A DNA stretch of 21,335 nt from Dimargaris cristalligena (Eukaryota; Kickxellomycota; Dimargaritomycetes; Dimargaritales; Dimargaritaceae): positions 1 through 21,335 of the forward strand of contig JANBQC010000497.1 in assembly GCA_027576995.1 (NCBI GenBank), in the 5' to 3' direction. The notes under the pieces are model-generated. The model saw nothing but the letters and a program-made list of their open reading frames with translations, was not told where the DNA came from and did no database searches. Position 1 is the stretch's first letter. Every line of letters begins with the position of its first letter. Position numbers and translations under genes: made by a program. Shown in pieces: positions 1-9,110 of this stretch.

Positions 1-631
1 ATGGGAAGTTACATAGGGTGCTATATGGCCTAGTCAGGATGGATAATCACTACACCTGGATTAAGTCAGATTAGGGGGGCTGATACACCCAATTAAGATT
101 TTTATCATTGAAAGCTATGGTAAAAGATACCAGAAGGACATTCTAAAGGAATCTACTCAACAGCATTGCTGTCACCAAGATGACCCACTAATGCAAGGAA
201 ATGTAATACTGATAAAATATTGGGTGGAAAACAAAAGTAGGAGCTACCAATATTAATCTTTGCTGATTGATTCCACAATGCCTCAATAAAACGACAGTTG
301 AAAATAGAGGCACAGAAAAGCACTTGGAGTTACTATATTTATGATAGAGCATGACACCAATCACCTGAATCTTAACTTTTAAGGTATATATGCCCCAAGG
401 CAGTCCCAAAAACATTTAATCAGATAGTATAATGTCATTTAGTATTAATGAACATTTTAGATTAAAAATGATCAGGGCCTGCACTATTATCCAGTAGCTA
501 GTTGATATCAGCTTTGAAAGTATACTCTATAGCTACCTATTAAAACGCCTTCTTCCCGTAACCCATTATTATGTAACAAATTTCAGCCTAACTAAACTAA
601 ACTATTATGAATGTATTCCCATTTTTGCTAT
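1..631. other. Gene-free 3' flank of the ABC gene
   Basis: This AT-rich stretch has no convincing gene. The longest frame is a 75-codon reverse ORF at 188-415 that starts with ATG, is hydrophobic and matches no family I know. Its length is expected by chance. The region should contain the 3' UTR of the reverse-strand ABC transporter, whose TAA stop lies at 632-634, but I see no clear AATAAA on that strand. Confidence 0.5.
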
Positions 632-3600
632 TTAAGATGCAGTAGCGTCCAATGATTGCTCCCTAACCAGAGAGGAGTATACACCATGCTGATCGATCAA
701 TTCAAAGTGAGTGCCCCGTTCCACAATCCTGCCGTTTTCGAAAACGATAATCATGTCGGCATTCTGGATGGTTGATAGACGGTGGGCAATCGTTATGGTA
801 GTCCGCCCTTTGCTCGCATTGTCCAGCGTTTCCTGGACCAGTTTCTCACTCGTGGAGTCCAGAGCACTGGTGGCCTCGTCGAGCAGGAGCAGTTTAGGGT
901 TGCGAATGAGAGCCCGAGCAATGGCCAATCTTTGCTTCTGGCCCCCCGATAGCTGTCCCCCACGCTCCCCCACGGTGGTGAGGTACCCGTCGGGCAGGGA
1001 TTCAATGAACTCGTGGATATTAGCGGACCGGGCGGCCTGTTCGATTTCTGCGTCGGTAGCCTGGGGTCTGCCGTAACGGATATTGTCTCGGATGGACAGG
1101 TCGAACAGGACGGGTTCCTGGCCCACGAGGGCCATGTGGGAGCGCAGGTTCGCAAGGTGCCATTCTCGAGTGTCCACGTGTTCGATACTCACCGCGCCCG
1201 CGGTGACATCGTATAGACGCTGGGCCAGGGCAATCAGCGTGCTCTTACCCGACCCGGAATTACCCACCAAGGCGATTGTTTGTCCGGGGTGAGCCGTGAG
1301 GTTAATGTGCTGCAGGATCGGCGTGTCCGGACTTGAGGGATAGCTGAAATTTACCTCGTGGGCATCGACGAAGCCCTCAATATGTGGCCGGGCCTGGCCG
1401 TCGTCTTGACGGGCATCAATCGCTGGCACCCGGTCCATAATCTCAAAGATGCTCAACGCAGCTACTTTAGCCTTGGGCAAATCGCTGACCTGCTGGCCGG
1501 CCTGGGCAATACTCTGTGCAGCGAAGATGATGGCGTAAATGACCTGGAGTACATCCGCCAAGTCATAGATGCCCCACAGGACCAACCGCGAGCCATAGTA
1601 AAAGGAGATGATCACCATGATGAAGATTTGGGACTGGGCCAGGGCACTCCCGAAGGAATCGAAGAGGAACCCCCGCAGGGAGTCGTAATGGGGTTGGTCA
1701 TTCGAGCGTTTAAACATGTCGATAAACATCTGTTCCCTGCCGAGTGTGGCCACCGTTCGCAGATTGGCGACCGTTTCGGAGGCGGTTTGGGCGGCCCGGT
1801 CGTAGGCCTTTTTGGTCTTGCCGTCGAAGCCCTCCAGGCGCTTCATCTGCATAATACTACCGAGGGCGGGGATGGGCGTGCATGCCATAACCACCAGTGC
1901 CAGCTGCCAGCCGTTGACAAAGGCCAAAGTAACGCCCACCAGAAACGTACTCGAATTCTGCAGTAGCGTACCGATCACTCGGCCGCATAATGTTTTTACT
2001 CGTTCGGACTCAGTGGCTAATTTTGAACATAGCGTGCCCGTGCCGTTAGCCCGATCGTCAAAAAAGGCCGCATCCTGGTAGATAATGGCGCGGAAACTAG
2101 CCAGGCGTAAGCGGTAGGTGAGCCGTTCACCGCTCATGGCAAATAGGCCGACGCGGCCGGTGGCCGCTATAAAGGCTACAATGGCGAGAACGACGAACAT
2201 CAGCGAATAAAAATCGCCGTCCGTGCGCATTTGGACGGGGTTGGCCACATTGCTGAATACGGCCATGATACGGGAAAAGATAATCGAGTAGCAGGGCATT
2301 ATAGCGCCGTCCACCGCGGCACAAATGGCTCCAAACACGATTAACCATTTCTCCGGAAGATTAGCGCTGAATAATCGGCGAAAGGGCATGGGCTTCTTGG
2401 CCAGCCGAGCTCGCTTGGCCTGCGCCAACTGTTCTTCAATCTTCGCTTCCCCATTTCTGTCGCGTTTACGGCCCCACCTCCAACTCTTTCGGCCAGGTCG
2501 GGGCTTGGAGATACAGTTATGGCTCAGTGGTTTACGCAGGACTTTCTCAGCTACTGATAAATTTTGCACTGTCACGACATCGTCCGAGCCGGCGAAAGAG
2601 GTGTTGTTTTTGAGAGCTGCACCCACCACGGCTAAGGCGGTCCTCTGGGTGTCGTAGGGGTCATCTTCCTCGTCGATATCATCGTCCGGTTCCAAAAAAG
2701 TATCGTCTACCCCATCTTCACGCTTTTTGATGGCCTGGCTACGTACCAGTTGAGCGTAGGTACCGTCCCGGGCCAGCAGGGCGTTATGAGTGCCCACTTC
2801 TACGACCTCGCCTTGCTGCATAACGACAATCTTATCGACATTGCGAATAGTGGATAACCGGTGGGCCACCACAATGGTCGTACGGTTCTGGGCAACCCGA
2901 TCCAACGCGTCCTGCACCAGGCGCTCGGCCTTGGAGTCGAGAGCACTTGTGGCCTCGTCGAGGAGGAGGATGCGCGGGTTTCGGATGATGGCCCGGGCGA
3001 TCGCGATACGTTGCTTTTGACCGCCGGATAGAAAGGTGCCCCGCTCGCCGACGGGCGAGTCCAGGCCCTGGGGCAGATTCTGAATAAAATCCCAGGCGTT
3101 GGCGTCCCGACAGGCCTTCTCAATCTGGGAATCCGTCACGGGTGGTCCAGTGGGGTCATCCAGGGTCCCCCAGAGCACATTCTGCCGAATAGTCTCACCA
3201 AACAGTACGGGCTCCTGGCTGACCACTCCGATGTGGCTCCGTAGGGAGCGCACGTTGATATCCTTGATATCGACTCTGTCGAGGAAAATCGCGCCCGCGG
3301 AGGGGTCGTAGAACCGCTCCAATAGCGCCACAATGGTACTCTTTCCGGACCCTGAGGGCCCCACGAGGGCCACCGTCTGACCGGGGTCCACATCGAGCGT
3401 CAGACCCTTAAGAATAGGCACGTCAGGGCGGGACGGGTAGTTGAACTGGACAGCCCGGAATTCGCAGCGTCCCTCGACCCGATCCAAGGTCAGCCCGGTA
3501 TTGGCTAGCGGGTCGATCAGACGTTCCCGCGCGATTAATTGAAATACTTGACCTGCGGCCCCCCGGGCATTGGCAAGGGCGGAAAACGAGGGGGTTGATC

Positions 3601-4858
3601 GACCGAGGGCTGTGGCTCCGAGCACCAGAGCGAAAAACACTGCAATGGCTTGGTCGCCCTGGAGGGTACCCTCCGCTGTCAGTTTGATGGCGTACCAGAA
3701 GCCCAGGGCGTAAGTGAGGAACACTAGTAGCATCATGCAGCCGACCCCCAGACCGGAAATATAAGCGTTGCGGATCCCCTGGCGCAAGGCTCCCCGCACT
3801 TTACCCTCGTAGCGTTCGGCCTCCCTCTCCTGACCGCCAAACGCCATCACGGTACGGATCCCCGAAATGACTTCCTCGGCCACGGCACCGGCCCCGGCGT
3901 AACTATCCTGGCCCTGGGTGGAGCGTGCTGCCACTAACTTGGACATGATTGTCCCGCACAGAATGAGGAGGGGCAGGGACGACATGAGAACAAGAGCTAG
4001 GCGCCAGCCCTTGACGAAGGCCACGATGAATCCGGTGACAAAGCAGGTACAATCCTGGACGATGATGCTTAATTTGGAACCTATGCCCTCCTGAAGCATA
4101 TTCACGTCCCCTGATATGCGCGACGTCAAGTCGCCGGTGGATACCGTGTCAAACCAGGCAATCTCCTGGCGTAGAATAGAGGCGTAGTAAAGTTCACGGA
4201 TATTCCGGCACTGGCGTTCGGCGGCGTAGGACCACATGAAGATCTGGACAAAAGCGGCGGTAAAGGTGGCCCCTGCCAGGATACCAACCCACTTTAACAT
4301 GTCGTGGATGGTCTGTTCCAACTGGGCGTTCGCCAAATCGGGGTCGGTTTGGTAGTTGTAGGTATACGACCCCAAATTCTGTAGGATACTCCCAAAGATG
4401 ATGGCCATGAGCGGCTGGGAGGCTCCCACGGCCATGGCACATATGGTACCAATCATCATTAACAGCCAGTCGAAGACGGTGGCAAAGCGAAAGAGGGATA
4501 GGAAGGATACCGGGGGGGCTTTTTCAATGGGTAGTTTCTCCGGAGAGAAGGAGGGCCGGGCCTGGCTTCGACTTCGACTTCGGCGAAAAAACGCTGAATA
4601 TCTGGGCCGCGGAGCATCAGGGCTTGGGGTGGGCCCGGGGGAGGGCGGTGGTTTTTCAGAAACTTTGGATAAAGGGCCGCTGGAACATCGGGACCCGCTG
4701 GGGGGCAGCACTCTAGGTGATGGGATTTTGGAGGCTTCCCCTGCACCCATGGGTGGCGGTGGTAAAGTAGGTGGGGGAAGAGAAATGTCGGGCACTGGCT
4801 GAACATCCTTTCCGCCCTCTGGACTAAAGCTGATGGAGCCAGGGTGGTCTTGAGCCAT
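632..4858 (-). CDS. ABCB/MDR-type full ABC transporter (P-glycoprotein/Ste6-like), 1408 aa
   Basis: This is an ATP-driven exporter of the ABCB full-transporter class, expected in the plasma or vacuolar membrane. Family substrates are hydrophobic drugs, lipids or lipopeptide pheromones; the substrate here is unknown. The order is TMD1 (about 125-425), NBD1 (about 465-700), linker, TMD2 (about 835-1125), NBD2 (about 1165-1400). NBD1 has A-loop Y474, Walker A GPSGSGKST (500-508), Q-loop Q548, LSGGQ (610-614), Walker B ILLLDE ending in E635, and H-loop H666. NBD2 has Y1173, GNSGSGKST (1199-1207), Q1247, LSGGQ (1303-1307), E1328 and H1359. Both sites therefore keep every catalytic residue, unlike the half-degenerate Pdr5 class. 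Oddities are a proline/serine-rich N-terminus (about 1-85) followed by RRSRSRS, and a long linker (about 710-830) with an acidic block at 716-735 and a basic block at 783-801. The frame is intronless from ATG to TAA. The length fits fungal ABCB members, slightly long. The family is certain; orthology to Ste6 or Pmd1 is not. Confidence 0.96.
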   Translation of the reverse strand: MAQDHPGSISFSPEGGKDVQPVPDISLPPPTLPPPPMGAGEASKIPSPRVLPPSGSRCSSGPLSKVSEKPPPSPGPTPSPDAPRPRYSAFFRRSRSRSQARPSFSPEKLPIEKAPPVSFLSLFRFATVFDWLLMMIGTICAMAVGASQPLMAIIFGSILQNLGSYTYNYQTDPDLANAQLEQTIHDMLKWVGILAGATFTAAFVQIFMWSYAAERQCRNIRELYYASILRQEIAWFDTVSTGDLTSRISGDVNMLQEGIGSKLSIIVQDCTCFVTGFIVAFVKGWRLALVLMSSLPLLILCGTIMSKLVAARSTQGQDSYAGAGAVAEEVISGIRTVMAFGGQEREAERYEGKVRGALRQGIRNAYISGLGVGCMMLLVFLTYALGFWYAIKLTAEGTLQGDQAIAVFFALVLGATALGRSTPSFSALANARGAAGQVFQLIARERLIDPLANTGLTLDRVEGRCEFRAVQFNYPSRPDVPILKGLTLDVDPGQTVALVGPSGSGKSTIVALLERFYDPSAGAIFLDRVDIKDINVRSLRSHIGVVSQEPVLFGETIRQNVLWGTLDDPTGPPVTDSQIEKACRDANAWDFIQNLPQGLDSPVGERGTFLSGGQKQRIAIARAIIRNPRILLLDEATSALDSKAERLVQDALDRVAQNRTTIVVAHRLSTIRNVDKIVVMQQGEVVEVGTHNALLARDGTYAQLVRSQAIKKREDGVDDTFLEPDDDIDEEDDPYDTQRTALAVVGAALKNNTSFAGSDDVVTVQNLSVAEKVLRKPLSHNCISKPRPGRKSWRWGRKRDRNGEAKIEEQLAQAKRARLAKKPMPFRRLFSANLPEKWLIVFGAICAAVDGAIMPCYSIIFSRIMAVFSNVANPVQMRTDGDFYSLMFVVLAIVAFIAATGRVGLFAMSGERLTYRLRLASFRAIIYQDAAFFDDRANGTGTLCSKLATESERVKTLCGRVIGTLLQNSSTFLVGVTLAFVNGWQLALVVMACTPIPALGSIMQMKRLEGFDGKTKKAYDRAAQTASETVANLRTVATLGREQMFIDMFKRSNDQPHYDSLRGFLFDSFGSALAQSQIFIMVIISFYYGSRLVLWGIYDLADVLQVIYAIIFAAQSIAQAGQQVSDLPKAKVAALSIFEIMDRVPAIDARQDDGQARPHIEGFVDAHEVNFSYPSSPDTPILQHINLTAHPGQTIALVGNSGSGKSTLIALAQRLYDVTAGAVSIEHVDTREWHLANLRSHMALVGQEPVLFDLSIRDNIRYGRPQATDAEIEQAARSANIHEFIESLPDGYLTTVGERGGQLSGGQKQRLAIARALIRNPKLLLLDEATSALDSTSEKLVQETLDNASKGRTTITIAHRLSTIQNADMIIVFENGRIVERGTHFELIDQHGVYSSLVREQSLDATAS
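4620..4645 (+). other. G-quadruplex motif inside the ABC gene
   Basis: Five runs of three or more G on the plus strand (4620-4622, 4626-4629, 4631-4633, 4637-4641, 4643-4645) are separated by loops of 1-3 bases. This meets the usual quadruplex rule. The plus strand is the template of the reverse-strand ABC gene, and the stretch encodes the proline-rich N-terminus. It may simply follow from proline codons (CCN). Confidence 0.55.
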
Positions 4859-5569
4859 GCTAAACTAAAATTAATAGGATAATGCCTAGACTAGATGATT
4901 ACTACCAGCTGACCTAAATTGCACTTATTAGCACTACGAATACAAGTATTTCGAGGGCAATCCGTTTGAAGATAGCGGGTATACGAATATATCGATATTA
5001 AATCAGGTCATCAAATGCACTATTTGATTAAAGAATATTTTTTCTGCGGGAGAGGAATGGGATATACAAAAAAATGATGACAACAAAATAATGCGTGTAA
5101 CTCGGTAGTCGGCTGTCAGACAAGGAGAGCAAATCCAACCCGGCAAGAGCGGCACCTCGTTATTTTATGCTATGTTGGAGAGGCTCGGGGTCCCTAGCCA
5201 CGGAGTAGGAATCGAAGCTGAGATAATAGGCCGGGGGCAAAACTGGATTGTCAGGGGGGCCGAACAACTCGCAGCCGTGCTGATACTGAAGCAATACTTC
5301 AATACCACTGTAACTTCCATTGGATTCCTCACCTCCCTAACACGATCGCCGGGAAGGGTTGAGCTGGGTTACGCTGTCAGCTGGCCTGCTTTTTCTACTA
5401 GCCTGCAGTACCCCTCCACATGAACCTAAGGTTCTTTGAAATTCACCTCTGCTATCGACCAAATCGGTGAAGCCCTGTATTGATTGGTTGCCAGAGCGAT
5501 TATTGGGGTTTCGGTCGGAACCCCCCTTCCCGTGCTCGCCTTGGACACTTCTATTGTTCGGAAGTCTTA

Positions 5570-5608
5570 CTAAAATAGGTCATAATTAATCTATGACGAT
5601 TATTTTAG
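5570..5608. repeat. Imperfect hairpin (inverted repeat)
   Basis: CTAAAATA (5570-5577) pairs with TATTTTAG (5601-5608), and inside it TCATA (5580-5584) pairs with TATGA (5592-5596). The inner loop is 7 bases, with a small bulge of 2 against 4 bases. TAGGTCAT (5576-5583) also recurs inverted as ATGACCTA at 5633-5640. No function is evident. It is AT-rich and could be chance. Confidence 0.4.
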
Positions 5609-7295
5609 TTGGCCTATAAAACCCCTGGGTCCATGACCTACAACTTTAACTACGAGTAAGGGGTTGGCTAAGTAGGTGGCTGCTTCTCACCCCTCCCTTA
5701 GCAATCGGACGAGCAAATTACTGAATGACATTTGACATTTCCCAATAGAGGTAGGCATGGAATAATACGGGGGAGGGGGGTGTATGGGTCAACAATAGTG
5801 ATATTTAGAGATCGCGGGCCAAAAAAAATAATCCAAAGGAACCCCACCGAGCAATTGCGGTTGGCAGTTGAATGATATATCCTATAGCCCCGGCCTAGAA
5901 TTAGGTCAGTATCATCACTATGCCCAAATCAAGTGGAGCGTGCCGGATCTGTCCCAGTATTCAGCCCAGCATCTACCCAATGTAGATTATACAAATGCGC
6001 AGGGGAGTAGACTAGTCGCTAAGCGTAATTATGGGGGGAATGTAAAATCATCTATAGTAGATGGTAAACTTCCAGCACACCATCGCATGTAATATTGACT
6101 GGAGGATGCATTAAATAATTGAATTGCGGCCTGGGTATGGAGGCACTGGAAAAATGAAGAGGTCAGCCCTAGCCAGAGACTGTCGAATGTAACGGTGACA
6201 AGGCCAGTTCTTGAATATGGCAGAACCGGGATCACGCAGTGTAGCAACGCGAGGCACTAGAAATACACATGTGTAGATTGCACCACAGCATTCAACCATT
6301 AAATCTTCCCCAGGGCGTCGACTATGGACGAGAAGGGGTACTCAACTCCTGGGGATTCATGAGACGGGTGCATCGCGATACTTTAAACTTGTAAATGCCC
6401 TGCATTTCTACAAGGTAAGTTAAAACTCGCACCACCCTAAACCACGTATCACTCTGAGCAGAGAGACAGGAGCACTCGGCCCTGGATATCAGGCCATTAG
6501 ATGCAATATACAAAAAAAACACAGACCCCTTTAAGTTTTCACGAAACCGGTGGCTGACTATGAGGTTTGCTTCAACCAATGTACCACAATGCATCTACTC
6601 TTACACGCCCAAAATACTTAGCCAGCTTTAATAAGATTGGCCCCTTTTTTCTATATAACAATTACACGGGGAAAACGCACCAATACGTGGAAGGGATGGA
6701 GTCCTGTATATGGGAAAATAATCAAGGGGCATCATGTTACAAGGGGCGCAGTTAATATTAGAACATACCACTATAAAGTACTTGAGGTAATGTATTTGGC
6801 ATCTACAATACCAATTTCTATTCTACACAAATCCACCAATTACTGCTTCTACTGAGTGGACAAGTGGTAACTTTACTATGCCCCTATTACAAGGGCTCCA
6901 ACTTAGCCATTGGGGCCGGATGTAACTTTAACGAGATGTGTAAAAGAGTCGATAGCTAAGAAAATACCCCCCTCACCGCTAGACATTTGCAAGCCCCCAA
7001 GAATCTATATATACCGGGTCACTATAGCGCCGGGCCTAAGGTAAACCCCGTCGGAGAAAAATATTACATAATTCCTTCATTTCATTGGTTAAAAACCCCT
7101 TAATAGCTTTGCACCCATCCCCTACTTTACTCACTTGTATTGGGATATGCTTTATACCCCCTAGGGGTTGACCCGTTTAAATCCTCGTGGTGAAAGGGCT
7201 TTTCGCTCTTCCGCTTTTCTCGATATCTCGGGAATAGCTCATATTCAGTACAGGCCCCCATTCAATTTAACCAAGTGCCGCTGGTCTTTTTTACG

Positions 7296-7311
7296 TTTTT
7301 TTTAAAAAAAA
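7296..7311. repeat. T8A8 perfect palindrome
   Basis: Eight T followed by eight A form a perfect 16-bp dyad, preceded by another run of six T at 7287-7292. Poly(dA:dT) tracts of this kind are stiff and disfavour nucleosomes in fungi. No gene lies close on either side, so a promoter role is not supported here. Confidence 0.5.
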
Positions 7312-8431
7312 GATCGTATAGTGTGAAACAACTGCCCCATCCTTTCGTTCACAGGTCATTCTACCCCACCACCAATCCCATAGACCCCAACTAGAATACT
7401 AACGACCCCGTGTTTGACTGACTAAACCTAGCCGCCCAATAGCTCTCTATAGCTGCTGGGCGTGCAAGTTTCTTTTCGACGAAAGGGCTATAATTAGCCT
7501 TAGCCGGCTGACGCCAATGCACAGAAGATAAATGGACGTGATGCAGCCTGTTTTTGTACATCCAACTAACCAACTGACCAGGTTAATAAGGGCAACGGTA
7601 AAGTAGGGCCAGTCGGCCACTACCGGGTATGTCTACAATAGACATTAACACACAAAGTCCGACTTATTTCAGTTATCAAGGCTGATCATTTGCTAAGCAA
7701 TGGGCTCGAGGGGCAAACCACTGACGGACCGAGGAAACAGCCTCTGAATATAGTTCGTAAAGGGGATATTTGTGTGATGAATACCCAACTACAAATTGGT
7801 ATTCTGATAAGGTGAGGATGTTATACAGAACTGGTGTATCTATATCTCAGTAGAATTCGGATCTCTCGACCTATGCCTCGTCATTTACTGGGCGCCATAG
7901 TAGCCACAGTCAGTGTCCAATTGAGCTTCAATCACTGTATTCTAGTGTATTGGGAGTAGGAATCCATCTGCCAATGCAGTCCCAGATCAAACAAAGCTCT
8001 TATTTATGTAGATAAATACTGACAATCGCAGTTGAATTATATCATTACTTAATATCCCTCGATTGATATGTATTTAAGGATGCAGTATATATTTATGTAC
8101 CTAATTCAAGGCAATATATAGTTGTATGGCTCTGTTCTACCAATTTATTTATTTTTTGTTGGTTCTTAATCCAACTCCCTCATATAGGGTGTTCAAAATG
8201 TAGAGTTTAGGTCAAATTTAGTATCGGCCCCACTATACTAATTAAGAGGGGATCCGCTGACCCATTCTAAATACGAGCATATCCTAAATGAGCAATAATA
8301 GTACATATTTTTTTAAGGAGGATCCCCCTGTCGAGGTCAAGGTTAACGACATACGCGACCATCCGAGTGGCTCATGAGAGTTCTAAGCAAGTCAGTTAAA
8401 CAACTGAGCCGCGGAGCCCAATGCAATAACA

Positions 8432-8480
8432 ATTAATGGCCAGGGGTTCCAAAACCCCCAATAACCACCTGGCCTTTAAT
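8432..8480. repeat. Nested inverted repeat, 13-bp arms with one mismatch
   Basis: The arms ATTAATGGCCAGG (8432-8444) and CCTGGCCTTTAAT (8468-8480) are complementary at 12 of 13 positions. Inside, GGGGTT (8443-8448) pairs with AACCCC (8453-8458) around a 4-base loop, sharing two bases with the outer arm. The structure could be a cruciform, the tip of a mobile-element end, or a small RNA hairpin. No flanking target duplication was recognised. It lies about 320 bp before the transposase-like frame. Confidence 0.5.
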
Positions 8481-8798
8481 AACGTGAATTTCGACTTTGG
8501 CCAACCACTCTTATTTCTATTATATTTTACCCCTGCCCCCCCCAGCATAAAATATCTTTAGAGCATCCCATGGTCTTGTCTATTGTAACGTAAAAGACAA
8601 TCCCAGCTCTATAGAATAGCCAACTTTAGGTGAGCTATCGGTATAAGTGTACTAGAGTTGTTACCCAGACCTAATAGATTCGGAGAATTCAAAATTTTGG
8701 GGTCAAATATTGTTATTTTAAAAAGCAGCATAGGTTGCACGTGGTTATGAAAGGCGAGGCTGCTAGATACCCGGACCCCATTGATTACTAATCACCAC

Positions 8799-9110
8799 AT
8801 GCAATATAGGTATAGCGAAATATGCAGAGTAGTCAAGGGGTATTCTCATAGCCGAGAAAATAGGCCGGCCAGTGATAGCACAGTAAAAAAACATATCGGG
8901 TATCGACATACCCTCCTCAAGGGCCCAGCGCCTGTATTGGCCGAACAAGTCGGTCTTGGTCAGGTGGCCAGACGATTGGGCAATAATATACTATTGTCAC
9001 TCTTTAATATCTGTGAACTTGACTCACCAATGAATAGCGACATTCGCAACAGAATATGCAGTTACCAACAAGACTGTTTCTTGCCCCATTTAAGCGAGTA
9101 TACGTGTTAG
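8799..9110 (+). pseudogene. Fragment resembling the N-terminus of a pogo/Tigger-like transposase
   Basis: This is a 103-aa frame from ATG to TAG. It reads like the Psq-type plus CENPB-type helix-turn-helix region that begins pogo-family DDE transposases: YSEI near the start, then DSTVKKHIGYRH (about residues 27-38), KGPAPVL (about 41-47), and ELDSPMNSDIRNR (about 76-88). The family pattern is a STL/STV turn, a G-P-x-P-V-L step, and an ELDxxG(F/L)xxT..DIR helix, at roughly these spacings. The normal protein is several hundred residues with a DDE catalytic domain. No DDE domain follows here; the frame stops and the next 1.5 kb has no matching frame. The ATG context is weak (C at -3). I infer a decayed or truncated copy. 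The call rests on remembered family pattern only, and a chance resemblance is possible. Confidence 0.3.

Larger units (their letters stand above)
4859..8798. other. Long region without a secure gene
   Basis: This is the 5' flank of the reverse-strand ABC gene and about 4 kb beyond it. On the reverse strand, 5046-5062 is CT-rich and could be part of the ABC leader. A short GC-richer patch holds an ATG-started 83-codon forward frame (5172-5423) and another region holds a 90-codon reverse frame (6322-6594). Neither resembles a known family and both are within chance length. Stops are dense in all frames elsewhere. I found no tRNA, rRNA or U6-like sequence by eye. Small hairpins and an A/T tract are listed separately. 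Multi-exon genes with short exons could be missed by eye. Confidence 0.4.

Noticed and set aside
1358..1966. 202-codon forward frame, and other frames inside 632-4858
   Set aside because: They lie opposite or out of phase with the certain ABC transporter and are shadows of its codon bias.
5172..5423. 83-codon ATG frame in a GC-richer patch
   Set aside because: The start context is acceptable but there is no recognised motif, no supporting signal, and the length is within chance.
6395..6480. GTAAGT at 6415 with a downstream CAG as a possible intron
   Set aside because: The frames on both sides stop within a few codons, so no coding gene can be built.
7153..7167. TATACCCCCTAGG, repeated at 19923-19935
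   Set aside because: A 13-bp exact pair is expected by chance in a window of this size. The CCCCTAGGGG palindrome at 7158-7167 is too short to mean more.
8248..8337. GGGGATCC and GGATCCCC as terminal inverted repeats
   Set aside because: Only 8 bp, containing a common palindrome, with no coding content or target duplication.
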